This document shows positions 23,382 to 33,883 of a DNA stretch of 64,000 nucleotides, piece after piece. Position numbers and translations under genes: made by a program. Origin of the DNA: Undaria pinnatifida (taxonomy: Eukaryota; Sar; Phaeophyceae; Laminariales; Alariaceae); assembly GCA_012845835.1 (NCBI GenBank), contig JABAKD010000016.1, positions 12,993,507 through 13,057,506 of the forward strand, given 5' to 3'. Below the pieces are notes generated by a model that was given only the letters and a program-made list of their open reading frames with translations, was not told the origin of the DNA and made no database searches. How positions within the stretch are numbered: position 1 is the first letter of the stretch; each line of letters opens with the position of its first letter.

Positions 23382-24447
23382 ACGGATACGTGAACTTGTA
23401 CGATGTCGAAGCTTTAGAAGAAAGATTATGTGGGCTCGAAGCCAGTGATTGCTTCGATGTGTTCATATTTAACCGATGAGGGACGCAAGATGACAAGTAG
23501 AGGCAAGTAGTAGAAGAGTGATCACATGAGGGCGGGGCGCGTGATGCGCTTGTCCCTTGATCGTAGACAAAACCAAACTACGCGACACCCCAAGAAGGCA
23601 TGACCCCAATGCGAGACCCTTCAGCCTTGTTGTTTAAAGAACCAGTATCTCAGGGTACATAAGCATGACCCTAGTCTTCCTGTTGCTTCAACAACTCACG
23701 TCTCGATCGTCTTGCTACCTGTTCCCGAAGGGATACAAGTACTGTTATGGCATTCCTCTTGTTCAGATCCACGTGTGTACGATGCATGCGCAGACAAGCA
23801 CCGCTGTATACCAAGTATCATACACCGGTAGCACCAGGGTACACTACAAAGCTACGTAGTATGTACTTAAGACACTACTGCGATGCTACAACACGCATGC
23901 TGCTATGTTTCCGCATGTTCGTAGTGCCAGACATAAGTCTAATGTGTTATCCAACATTGAACATCGTAGATGGCTGCAACATTGCTGCTGTAGACTAATG
24001 AGTACCCCATCTCTAAAGAATCGCTACATTGAAGTCTGTTGTGTGGTTAGCTTCGCCGCGACCGTCGTGGAAATGCATTTGGTGCCCGCAGTTTTCCTAT
24101 TTTTTTTTAAATGGTGTTTTTTTGTTGGAAACCCCGTGGCCCACTCTATTAGTAATACTAGTCATTCAGGGTGCGCGACTAACTGCTCAATGCGCGCCTT
24201 TTTATGAAAGAAGCTTGACATGAGCCAACGTCAAGCCAACGAACTGAGGGCTTGTTTCAGGATCGCGCGCAATACAAATCCCACCACGAGGTGTTGTTAT
24301 ACAATACAATGGCACCTACCAGGTACCAATTATAAGAAACGGGGTAATATTAAGAAGGCCAGGCTGATATTTACAGCAAAAAGTGAAATCCGGGAGCCTT
24401 TAAAACCGAAGTTTGTATAGAAACGCACCCTTTCTCAAATAAGAAAC

Positions 24448-24824
24448 TGTTAAGGAATTAGTGGGGTATTAGTCCGTTTGATCACTTGCAAAAGGTTAAC
24501 CGATAGCTTACCCAAACTACGTCTCATAACACTCTTCCCCCCTGAAACGGCGGGATAGCAGGTCGGCCGGATATACGGGCGGACCTTTCAATATCCATGC
24601 GGTTTCATTTTCTGGGGATACCGGGGAGAGTGTTTTTCAAGTTCGGCATGGATGGGGAACGTCTGAAAAAGTTTGTTATAGGTGGATGTGGGATTTGAAC
24701 CCACGACCCAAAAAACCCAAGGTCTGTCGACGACGCCATTTGTTAAGGAATTAGTGGGGTATTAGTCCGTTTGACCACTTGCAAAAGGTTAACCGATAGC
24801 TTACCCAAACTAAGCCTTATAACT
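24448..24824 (-). mobile_element. TRIM-like miniature LTR element
   Basis: Two direct repeats of 84 bases (24448-24531 and 24741-24824) enclose 209 bases. Read on the minus strand, each repeat begins near TGTTATGAG or its variant and ends CTTAACA. Two bases inside the upstream repeat starts a primer-site-like sequence TGGCGTCGTCGACAGACC. A purine tract AGGGGGGAAGAG sits just before the downstream repeat. The flanks GAAAC/GAACC may be a worn target duplication. The repeats differ at about five positions. It has no coding capacity, so it would be a non-autonomous relative of LTR retrotransposons. Confidence 0.6.
24683..24712 (-). other. tRNA T-arm-like segment inside the TRIM
   Basis: On the minus strand GTGGGTTCAAATCCCAC followed by ATCCACC forms a perfect T stem-loop plus the 3' acceptor strand of a tRNA. 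No matching 5' acceptor strand (GGTGGAT) is found nearby, so this is a captured 3' half or SINE-like piece, not a tRNA gene. Confidence 0.5.
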
Positions 24825-26698
24825 GAACCCAGCCTACGTCAGTGTTTTTGTTTGTTGATACTCGGTTTCCTGTGCTGTACCAGGGTAGTAGGCAACTTCG
24901 CTGCAAACTGCCCTTTTCTTGCGCCGGAAAGAACGGGGGAACGGTTGCGCGGCGCGGCGCGTTGCAACCTGTCACAGAAGCAACCAGTTGGCGGCTTGTT
25001 CTTTTGCTAAGAATACCATGACTGGGGTCGCAGGTTGATGATAACACCAACACATCGCGAAATAAATGTATACCACCAGCAGCGGGTGAATGATAAAGTC
25101 GCTGAGGTCCTCACATTTGAGGAGCTCAACATCTCACCCGAAAACATGGTTTTGAATGTATTCGTTCGCACAAACCGAACAAGCTTTCCAGGCCTGAGCC
25201 CTAAACCAATAAATATGTACAGTAACTCGTGAAATTACTTCATTAATCGGCAGTTCCTCACATGAGGGGCTCAATCGCCCAGGGACTTTTTGGCCCAAAA
25301 GCTGCATCCCATATCATGGGATGACTCATGAAATGAATGAATGAATGCATGCATGCATGAGGATCGAGCCTTGGCATTTAGGGTCGCCCCTGTGTGGCAC
25401 CTCCGACCGAAACGACAAGCAAGCATCTTTGGACCGGGACGGACGGATGTGGGACTATGTATACGTCAGGACGTCGAGCGTATCGGGGATGAGATTGGTA
25501 CCCAATACCCCACAATTGCGTCTACACGCTATTAGTTAGTTAATGATACTTCACTGTATTTTGTGGTATCGTACTGGCTGTAAACCCCCATCCATCCTAT
25601 TCCAGGCTTGGTCCTTGCTGTTACCCGTCACGGTAGTCGCAAGCTCCGCCTCTGTATCTGGAGCTGCTAAAATGTATCGGCAATAGTTTGTTTATTAGAC
25701 TAGTCTAGTCTAATAATTTAGTTCTTGTATTTTACGCTTGCACCCGCTTTGTCCTGAAATCGCATGCACGGTCTCTGCCCGGAGGAAAATCGAGCAGAGC
25801 ACACCAATTCCACCGCCGACGACACTGGTGAGCAAAAATGTCGGGGGACATGGGTAAGCAAAAAGTCAGGAGACGGCATTTTGGTCGTCGTGCAGCATGT
25901 CACGCTTTTAGGAACTCCCGACACAAAAACCAATATCTATATTATAGCAAGTTTAGGCGACTGTCTGTCACAGGCCTGAACTGCCGTCTTTTGGCGTACT
26001 TGCTGCTAAGAATTACGTACCTAGGCCGACGCTGTAAAGTGTCGGGAGAGGAAACGGAGGAGGCGTTCGCGGCATGTATCATGACCACACACCTAGCACA
26101 TGCAGCAGACAGTCCGGGTGCCCTCGTGTTCAACATTTGTTCGGCCATGGTACTGCACCACTGCTCCCCGACCTATCACCGTTGCTGTGCCCTCGTCGAA
26201 TTCAACATATCATGCAACACCCTTGACAATGCGACATCGCCTACCAGGTATAAAGGGAACACAACGGTAAGAGTCAGGACTACAAGTACTACTCCGTTCA
26301 TTCACGCACTACACAGCTTCTTGCACACCAGGTATCGCTTTGTTGCGCCACTGTATACACCTCTCTCGTTCATGGGATTACGTCTAAACATAAAGAGTCT
26401 ACAGTAGTACCGCTTCCATAGACAGACTGCTGAACTTCTTGCGGATAGCTCTCTCTCTTCCTCTCTCGCTTGCAGTCTACCCCTATACCGTGCTTCACAA
26501 CCGTACCATATCGACGCAAGAAAGCGAGGCCTGTGTCAAAGCCCCAGCATCCTATCTCTTACCACCACCGCCTTTCAGAACTGAAAAAACACTCCCACAT
26601 CAATTCCAAGTCATGCATGTCCCGAAAAACGCGGATCCAGCGCAAAAAAGGTCATCACAACACCCGGAACCACCAACCACCCTGTTCTTCGACACGCT
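24825..26698. other. Intergenic, no gene recognised
   Basis: The region contains a short (aatg)n/(catg)n tract near 25333-25362 and the second hairpin repeat at 25255-25335. Frames such as 25838-26407 plus (189 codons) have no recognisable domain. The right end probably includes the 3' untranslated region of the minus-strand gene that ends at 26699. Confidence 0.4.
25255..25335. repeat. Short dispersed repeat with hairpin (copy 2)
   Basis: This has the same module order as at 1655-1735: gaggggctca ... cagggacttt ... gcatcccat/atgggatg stem. A partial relative (gaggagctcaacatctca) lies near 25120. Confidence 0.4.
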
Positions 26699-29600
26699 TC
26701 AAACACCATAATCGAGAGGCGAAAACTTCTCCCCGGGCTCTCCCAGGGACGTCGCTGCACTATCTGCCGCGAGCTTCGTAGCACTGTTGTCTCCCAGGAG
26801 CTCCGCGGCGCTACATGGCCGGAACGAAGCCGCACAGCCCGGCCCCCGACTCGCCTCCCCTCCCCAGAACCAACGTGACTTCGCTTCAACATTCAGGGTC
26901 GGCGACAAACACGGACCGGACGGCGTAGCCCAGATAGCCATAGTCGTGCCCGAAACTATGTCCTGGCACGTGGGGGGCAAGAAAGTGGTGCGGAACGAGT
27001 TGTCGCGCCCATCGCTTTCACCGCTGAAGTCCTCAGCGCCGTCGACGCAAACACCAATGCTCGGGGTCAACCCCGAAGGCGCAGAAGCCGCAGCCGGGCT
27101 GGAAGCGGAGCTTGGAAGATGGGGCGCGGTCGACGACGGACGTGCCATCGTCGCGTCCCCCTTTCCGCCGAACGCACCTCTGCACAGATGAAGCACCCCG
27201 TCTAACGCAAAAAACAGGAACCCAAGTGAAAACGCCAGCTGCTTCCACCCCGGCGCGGCCGTCTTTGTGGTCGACGGCCCAGCCGAGTCGCCGCTGCGGG
27301 AAAACTCTCGAGAAGCGCTTCCCGCGGCGTCCATCGTCTCGCGTTCCACCGCGCCCACGCCTATCGCTCTTGGAGAGGGGGACGATGGGCCGTGCAGTAA
27401 AAATCTCGCAGCTCTCGCGACGGCGTCGTCAAGGCTACGATCCTGCGGTGCCTCCAGCTGCTGCCCCAGGCCCAGCGGCTGTCCCCGTAGGATCGATGCG
27501 AACGCCCTTCCTGAGAACCTCGGCAGAAACGCGTACCCGTGGCGAACGTATTCCACAGGGGGGTGGTGAACGCTGCTTCCCTCGCTCATTCCGCCGCCCC
27601 CCTCGCTACCACCGTCCGTGCTCATATTACCATCGGCACCGGCAGCAAATGACTCTGACTCCGCTGTACCTTCTTCACGGCCGCCCCCGCCCCCGCCACC
27701 ACCACCACCACCACCTTCATTACCACCACCACTACCACCGGCACCGAAAGCTTCCGTCTCCGTGAACGCTCGCCGACGAAAAGATCCTACCACTGGACCC
27801 ACTTCGCCAACACAAGACAGCGCGGTGGCGGCGGTAGAGTCATTCGCTTCTAGCGGAAAACCGCTCCTAACGGTGGGGCTCGACGGCGCGCTGTGGTAGG
27901 CGTCGCCACCCTTCCTGTCCAACAACTTTCGGCGGCCGGCGAGCACGCTACTAGAATATAACGCATCGCCGGCAGGGCGGAGCGCGCTTAACGGCGTCTT
28001 CCCCGTCAAATCCGACTGCCTGATGGGTATTGGGTTGATGCGGTTTCGGCGGCCAAGTTCGGCCGCCGTCGCTGTCATGACCATCGCCGAGCCGCCGCCA
28101 TCACCGCCACCGCTGCCGCTGCCGCTGCCGCTGTCATCACCAGCATTGCCGCCACCACCATCAGCATTTGGCTCAGTTCTGCCGTCTACCTCCTCTCCGC
28201 CCCCGCTGCTCCCTTCGTGGTCGTTGCCGCCGGTCCCACCCTCGCTTTCATCGCCAAGCGCGCGCACATTGCTGCCGCCTTCAGCCCCGCGGTCCGCGAC
28301 GTCATGTTTTCCCACGCCGAAGCTTTCTTGACGTGCTCGCGCAAGGCGTGCATCGCGGACAAGCCCGTCCAAGCTGTGCGCACCTTCTCGAGAAGCCTCG
28401 AGCGCACCGCCCGGGGAAGGTGCGACCACACCTGGGGCCCTCGCTCCAATGTCATCGCCACCATCACTCACCCATATCCTCGGAGAGCTTGGATCCGCTG
28501 TGCTACTGGCCCCTGTTGCGCTTGGCCTAGGGCTGGCAACGCGCTCTTTCCTAGCGCTTAGCCTAGGGGTCGCGATGTGCGCGTTCCCAGGCATGGGCGC
28601 AGCGTTTTCAGCGTCCGTCCTGTCGAGGCTGCCGTTGTGCTCGATTTCGAGAGCGTGGGCTACGTTCGCGATGAACTCGCCAGCCATGTCGGTAGCATCC
28701 TGGGAGTTGGCGAGCTCCACGAGTCGGATGACGGCATCCGCGCAGTCCTGGGGCGGCGTGGGCGGGGAGGGGGGGGGCGAGGGGTGCGACATTAACACCC
28801 TACCTTTGAAAGCACATCGTGGGCCAGGTGCTGCATACCGTTTCGAAAACAAAAACGTTCATGAAAAATGACTCCAAAAACCTACCTGCACGCTGCTCAA
28901 TACAGCACGCGACACCACTCAACCAACTCAAATAATGTAGGCCAGGCTCAGAACATGATGTTGAGGCCGGGTGTGTCGTGTATGCACTGCTGCCATCTCA
29001 GTCCAATAGGGATACCATTAGAGCGCCGGCATGTGCCAGCCGGCACAATACCTGCAACAAACACTGCTCCGCATACTGCCACCACTGGTTGTTCCGATCT
29101 GTGCCACGCGATTTAACAGGCGCCATAGCTTACAACCTGCACCAACCAACCGGAGACCCCTACCGCCGCATTAAAAAAATATATTCATCATGCTTCGTGC
29201 AAAGGTCGAGCCAAACATTGTTGAGTCCCAATTTCCGAAGAGCTTCCGCGTATTACCGCTGCAGTGGCAGGATAAGCGCGGAAAACATTTCGGGCTCTCG
29301 GCACAAGCTATGGGACCAGTGCAACACGTGCACCATTCATCCCGCCCATCCTCTCTAGCGCTAACGTTTTCGGGGACAGATCACTTCCTAGGACTTAATG
29401 CCCGGTCGTTTTTATCGCAACGGCAAAGAGGTCAACAGCAAAACAACATAGCTTCATGGACATGCTCAGGGGTATGTATGATATAACCTCCAAGTCCATG
29501 TCGGCCTACCACGGGGGCATTTACATGTCAAGGAACCGCCAAAACTGGGCAAACGTTCCTTCGACTGTTTTCAAGGAGACACCCGACGCTGGAGAGGGAT

Positions 29601-30518
29601 AGACTTGTCTCACGCAAGCGTGCCCTCTCGCCCCTACAGCGTCCCGCCAAAAGCGTCGAGCCCCACCTTGACAAAGATCTTCGAATGGCGGCTCGCAAGG
29701 GCGTCACAGCCTCTGGCCACAATCACCGCCCACTGCTGGATGCAGTTCTTCGCTTCCGGCGTGTCCAACGCCTCGGCCAGCTTAACGTACCCGATGGCGG
29801 AATCCACCAAGAGCTGTCTTCCCGCGGGGGACGACACCGCCATAGAAAAAGACCCCGTCGCCCGCGTGCACGACCGCCAAACCGCGCCGCCAGCCGAGGT
29901 TTGGATAAGCCTGGCGGCGTTGATCCCGAGGTTTCCGATAACGCGGGCGAGGTCTCTCGCCCTTTGCGGGGTCAAGGCAGCCACCTTCGTCACCGTCGAC
30001 TCAAGCAGCGCCCAAGGGCTGGCGAGTCGTACCACCGGAGCCACGGCCACCTCGTTGACGGTCCCACCCGCCCACTTGAGCGCGTCGATCGTGCCCCACA
30101 ATGGCCACAAGGCCCAGTCCAGAAGCAAACTGCGGCCTTCGCCAGGGTCGCTGACTTCACCACGGCCCACATCACCACCAACACCACCGCCACCCGCACC
30201 CATCCTCGTGGCACCGCTAGAGCTGTGGTTGAATCCGCCACCAACGCGGTTCGCGTGCCCGCCGGGTGGCATGTTCTGAGTGGTACCACCACCGGTACCC
30301 GAAGCCCTGACGGGGTTGTGAGGGCTCAACCCCGGCCGCGATACCCCGTCTGGAACGTGGCGGTGACGCTCGTCAATGTCACCGACACCGACACCACCAC
30401 CCGCACCGTTCGTAGCATTGTGCCGGCGATGGTTGAAGCTCGTTTGCTCGCCGGGGGAAGCATTATCGATGGCACTAGTAGTACCCGAAGCCCTGACGGT
30501 TCTGTGAGGAACTCCCAA
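26699..30518 (-). CDS. Hypothetical Gly/Ser/Pro-rich protein, about 966 residues (2 exons or more)
   Basis: Exon A 30518-29667 and exon B 28747-26699 are joined by a 919-base GT-AG intron in phase 0. The splice reads ...ASRHSKIFVK|DCADAVIRLVE. The N-terminal part is Gly-rich and contains a repeated VRASGT segment. A well-ordered stretch follows (LLLDWALWPLWGTIDALKWAGG through to LANSQDATDMAGEFIANVAHALE) and looks helical, perhaps ARM-like, and spans the splice. The remaining 550 residues are low-complexity Gly, Ser, Ala and Pro with poly-Gly and poly-Pro-like tracts. They are interrupted by a hydrophobic segment (LAFSLGFLFFALDGVLHL) that could span a membrane. I do not recognise the family. 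The start is uncertain: exon A may instead begin at an acceptor before NMPPGG and be joined to an upstream exon at 31525-31406. Confidence 0.6.
28986..29120. mobile_element. TAGTGCCGGT palindromic MITE, diverged copy
   Basis: The segment holds gagcgccggcatgtgccagccggcac, then actgctccgcatactgccac and ctgtgccacgcgatttaacaggcgccat. These match the middle and right part of the better copies at 44.1 and 55.1 kb. It lies in the intron of the hypothetical minus-strand gene. Confidence 0.5.
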
Positions 30519-31199
30519 GGCTGCAGGTCTGCGAGCGTCCCCGATAGTTTGGGCCTATTTATTGGCGCGCGCGAAAAAGGTGGGTTGGTAGTGCAAACGA
30601 AAGCGAGGCGTGTTTCGATCGGGGTAGCAGGGCAATCGGGGATCGGGATTGGTGTGGGGTGAGTATGTTAACATCGGCAAACGCACGGATTTGTACAGGA
30701 CAATGACGGTTACTGTGTGCCGTGCGAACCAAAGCAGCAAGCGCGTTAGACTGATGTGAAAAAAAAATCGCACGTATACCATGTGGTCATCGAGGTGACT
30801 GGTGGCGAGAAAATATTTTCTGGGCTTCCTCATGTAACGCAAGGATTGAAAAACAGCAGGCCTTGCCTAGCCTGTGCATGCCGTTATCGAGGCTTAATTT
30901 ACAGGCGTGCTGCAAGGAATTCGAATTGCCAAGCCACACGCCAGCAATCCTTTTCTTTCCCTTGACTGGAACGGGACGGCGTCTTTTTGAACGGCCAAGA
31001 GACGTTGCTACAACATTGCCAAATCGTGAGGTCGGGCCGGGCACGATCGGCGTAATTTTTCGGTGTGATCACAAACCAGAGGGAAAATATTTTCCATTAT
31101 CGTGCACACAAGTGCACCAACTGACAAAAGGTTAACGACTACTATACATCAAGCGGCCGTATTGGATACCAAAACCTTTCAAAGGGGGGACGCCGCAAC

Positions 31200-31395
31200 C
31201 ATGATACCAACCACAACAACAATTCCAACAACACCAACAACACCAAAAACCACACTACCACCATCAACCACACCAACGCCAACACTATCAACACCAACAC
31301 CACTAAACCAGCACCTAGCGCATAGACACCAACACTACCACCACCGCCGCCGCCGCCACCACCACCACCACCACCACCGCCGCCACCAACAAGTG
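31200..31395 (+). repeat. Cryptic trinucleotide (caa/acc/cac) tract
   Basis: About 190 bases are made of caa, acc, cca and cgc triplets. On the minus strand the end of it reads as a run of about 17 glycines. It is simple-sequence DNA, and the frames across it are not evidence of genes. Confidence 0.8.
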
Positions 31396-31405
31396 CATGC
31401 CTCAC

Positions 31406-31525
31406 CTGCGATCCGCTATGGAGGGATGACTGTCCGAAGCTCAAGTCGTCGGCAGCCAAGACGCTCGATATGGCTGCGTCGACATCTTCCTTGAGTGGAA
31501 TAGCCGTGGGCCCATTGGACACCAC
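31406..31525 (-). CDS. Candidate upstream exon of the hypothetical minus-strand gene
   Basis: Forty codons (VVSNGPTAIPLKEDVDAAIS..., ...SLHSGSQ) sit between a good acceptor (tttagccag) and a strong donor (CAG|GTGAGG), both in phase 0. A phase-0 acceptor ending ACTCAG lies before NMPPGGHANRV in exon A, so the two could be spliced without a frame change. The composition is unlike the glycine-run frame that surrounds it. This is a prediction without homology support. Confidence 0.35.
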
Positions 31526-32423
31526 CTGGCTAAATCGATGGGCAGCTCCTCCTCTGCAGCAAATAATCCAACAGCACGAACGACGAACGCAACCGTCGGA
31601 GGCAACGTCAGGGAGTGTTGTGCTAGACCTATACCACATAAGACCTATCCCTTATAGTTCACATGGTACTATTTTCCTATTTAATACCGGGACAGCCGTG
31701 AGCGCGTTGAACACCACCTGGACAAAATCGGCGGGTGGCTCCTACGCTGCAGCAAACAACACAATAATGTGGTCGACGAAAGCAATAGTCGACGGTCAAA
31801 GATAACGCCAGGTAGTTTTTTGTTTATTGGAGGGTGTACGCACCACCTACCACCTTACCCCTACCTCAGCAGAGCTTACGACACATACTCCACACTCAAC
31901 TTTGATGCGCACTGTGCGCTGTGTACGAGACGGAGAGGACTCGCCCTGAAGATGGGTTGGTTGGATGGCTTGGGGCTAGGGGTAGGATTGGATACATTCG
32001 TAAAGCACAGAGCGACCTTCAACCATAGAATCGAACAAGTGGTAACGTGCCCTCCCCTACCGTGGCGAGGGCCTGGAAGAACCCCTTTCGAGCTGGGCGG
32101 AGACGGATATCCGCGCTGTCCGACCGAAATACATATCTGGATTGTGAACTGTTTTTCATGAAACAAGCCCACGTAATGTTACTGTACCACCGATCGTCCG
32201 CAGCAAAATAACGCTCCAGCGCACATATTATCATGGTGGGCAGTTACTAGTACCCACTAGTGCGAGTTCTTAGTGAGAGCTACCGGGTATTAGTATCCAT
32301 CTCAAGAAAGGACAAGTCAGCACATCAGTACTCGTCCAGCAGTACTCACAAGTAGAACACAAAGTAGAACATCGCTCAACACAGCAAAACACACAGCAGT
32401 CCGCAAAAAAAACAGAAATTATA

Positions 32424-32715
32424 CAGCTGTGAGATCCAAGTTTTTGTCGAAACTTATCTTTGCAAGCTGTGTGTGATACTCCGATCGCGCGTATTACTGT
32501 GTTTGTGTCCTCATCAAGGATATAGGTCGGCGGCTCCTCTTAGAACTAGCTTGTACCAGGGTCAACAGGGTGCTGCTAATGAACCTGTGCACGGTCATCA
32601 GTCCTTGAGGGAGACAAAATCTGGCGGCTGTGGAATGCACCGGTTTATTACGTATATCCTGTAGTCGGATGACCGTGAGGGGCGGGCGGGGCTTGAAGGG
32701 GTGGCGGGGGGGGGT
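32424..32715 (+). repeat. Dispersed repeat family R2, copy 2
   Basis: The copy is collinear with 12566-12890: agctgtgagatc, tttgcaagctgtgtgtgata, ctccgatcgcgcgtatta, ggatataggtcggcg, agggtcaacagg, then a G-rich tail. It ends beside the LINE fragment. Confidence 0.7.
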
Positions 32716-32737
32716 ACTCATCTGTTGCTTGCCCTAG

Positions 32738-33335
32738 TCATTTGACCATTGACCACGCATCCCTTGCGAGACGGAGCACCGTTCCTACTCCTACTCCTAA
32801 GAGAGACACTTCCAACAGTTGGGCGCTCATTACGCGTCTTCCATATATTACATAAAACTGTTTGCTTATCCTTTCCCGGTCCTGTTTCGCCGTCTGTGGC
32901 CACCATCTATCTTCTCGGATAGCGATCGTTTTCTCGCTACTCTCTAGTCTACCAAACTCTTTCATGTCTCATTCGTCCAATTTCCTCGTCCCCTCTAACG
33001 CATCCCGTTCCTCATTGTATATTTCACATTCTTCTACCATGTGAGTCTTACTCTATAGTTGTGCCACACGGGCACATATTTGTAGCCACGTCCTCCTCCC
33101 GACTACTGGTATATCTCTTTCTTCTTTCTGGTAGGTCCAGGTCCCCTACACGAAATCGCAGTTTCGGCTTATTCGCGTAGTCCATTGGGCCGTGCAAATA
33201 CGTTTTCATTCCAATATATTCTCTCAACTCCCCGTATATTTCTAAGTGTTTCTCCTCGTTCATCTTATTTCTGGCATATTTCTTACTTTATATAGTAATT
33301 TCAACTTTCTCACGTCTCTATTTGTTTAGTAAACG
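32738..33335 (-). mobile_element. LINE (non-LTR retrotransposon) 3' fragment, decayed
   Basis: Minus-strand frames encode the C-terminal end of a LINE ORF2-type protein. They run from RDVRKL-like residues and KHLEIYGELREYIGMKTYLH to a C-terminal zinc finger. The finger begins CPCGTTIE and continues, after an in-frame stop, to a His and Cys (THMVEEC). A downstream part is rich in W, K and R (RWWPQTAKQDRERISKQF). The C-x-C-x7-H-x4-C arrangement behind a reverse transcriptase is typical of LINE ORF2 proteins. Several stops and at least one frame change show that it is dead. The catalytic domain is not in this piece, consistent with 5' truncation. Confidence 0.55.
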
Positions 33336-33424
33336 GGGGGGGGGGGTTCCAACATTTTTAGGTCGCATAAATGAATAGGAGCTTACCGCACGCGTGGAGC
33401 TAGATCTAGGCGATGGTGGGGGCG

Positions 33425-33545
33425 GAGGGGAAGGGAGGGGGGGGGGGGGGTGTACTCGGTTTTGTGCATGGCCGTAGTCGTATGACCATAGACCCTCGCA
33501 TCCCTACCATGCCGGGACGGAGCACGTCGAGTTTTCACCAATCAG
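33425..33545 (-). repeat. Short sequence related to the LINE fragment end
   Basis: The sequence gccgtagtcgtatgaccata, then gaccctcgcatccctaccat, then gggacggagcac resembles 32727-32783 (cctagtcatttgaccattga, ccacgcatcccttgcgagac, ggagcacc). It is probably a second, smaller piece of the same LINE 3' end. Confidence 0.4.
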
Positions 33546-33883
33546 GCAGGCATTGCTTGCATCAAGCGCGAAGCGCCGTGGGGTGTTCGGCGAGTCGCAT
33601 GAAGGGTGAACTGCATCCTTCCAAGAACCGCTCGTAAGACGGACTTCGGTACCTTGTGCCTACTTTCTTGCTTATGGATGACAGCGCCAGTGAGTTATCC
33701 TTTGTTTTCAGGTGTGTCCACTCCAGAGACAGCAATAGCTATTGCTAGCAACTGCTTGGTGGGTGCCTTACCATGGTCACACTAAGAGAGGGGGGGGGGT
33801 GAATTGAAACTTGAAGGCTATACACACGAATTGGAGCTACTCGTACGTACTGCATGGATGGCGCCATGTATGTATACGCTCAC

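Larger units (their letters stand above)
21858..24447. other. Intergenic, little recognised
   Basis: After the 3' minisatellite the region holds no gene I can name. TACCTGGTA-type motifs occur near 23112. The only coding-like stretch is on the minus strand at 22881-23381 and is listed separately. Confidence 0.4.

Noticed and set aside
24683-24760. tRNA gene
   Set aside because: A perfect T arm and 3' acceptor strand are present, but no 5' acceptor strand or D arm can be paired. The piece lies inside a miniature LTR element.
27112-27765. Plus-strand frames opposite the large hypothetical gene, including His-, Pro- and Arg-rich ones
   Set aside because: They mirror the low-complexity codons of the minus-strand exon. 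The minus frame is longer and has a matching splice partner.
31142-31639. 165-codon minus-strand frame with a poly-glycine run
   Set aside because: The glycine run and the hydrophobic tail come from the cryptic triplet repeat. Only the 40-codon segment between splice sites at 31406-31525 was kept, as a candidate exon.
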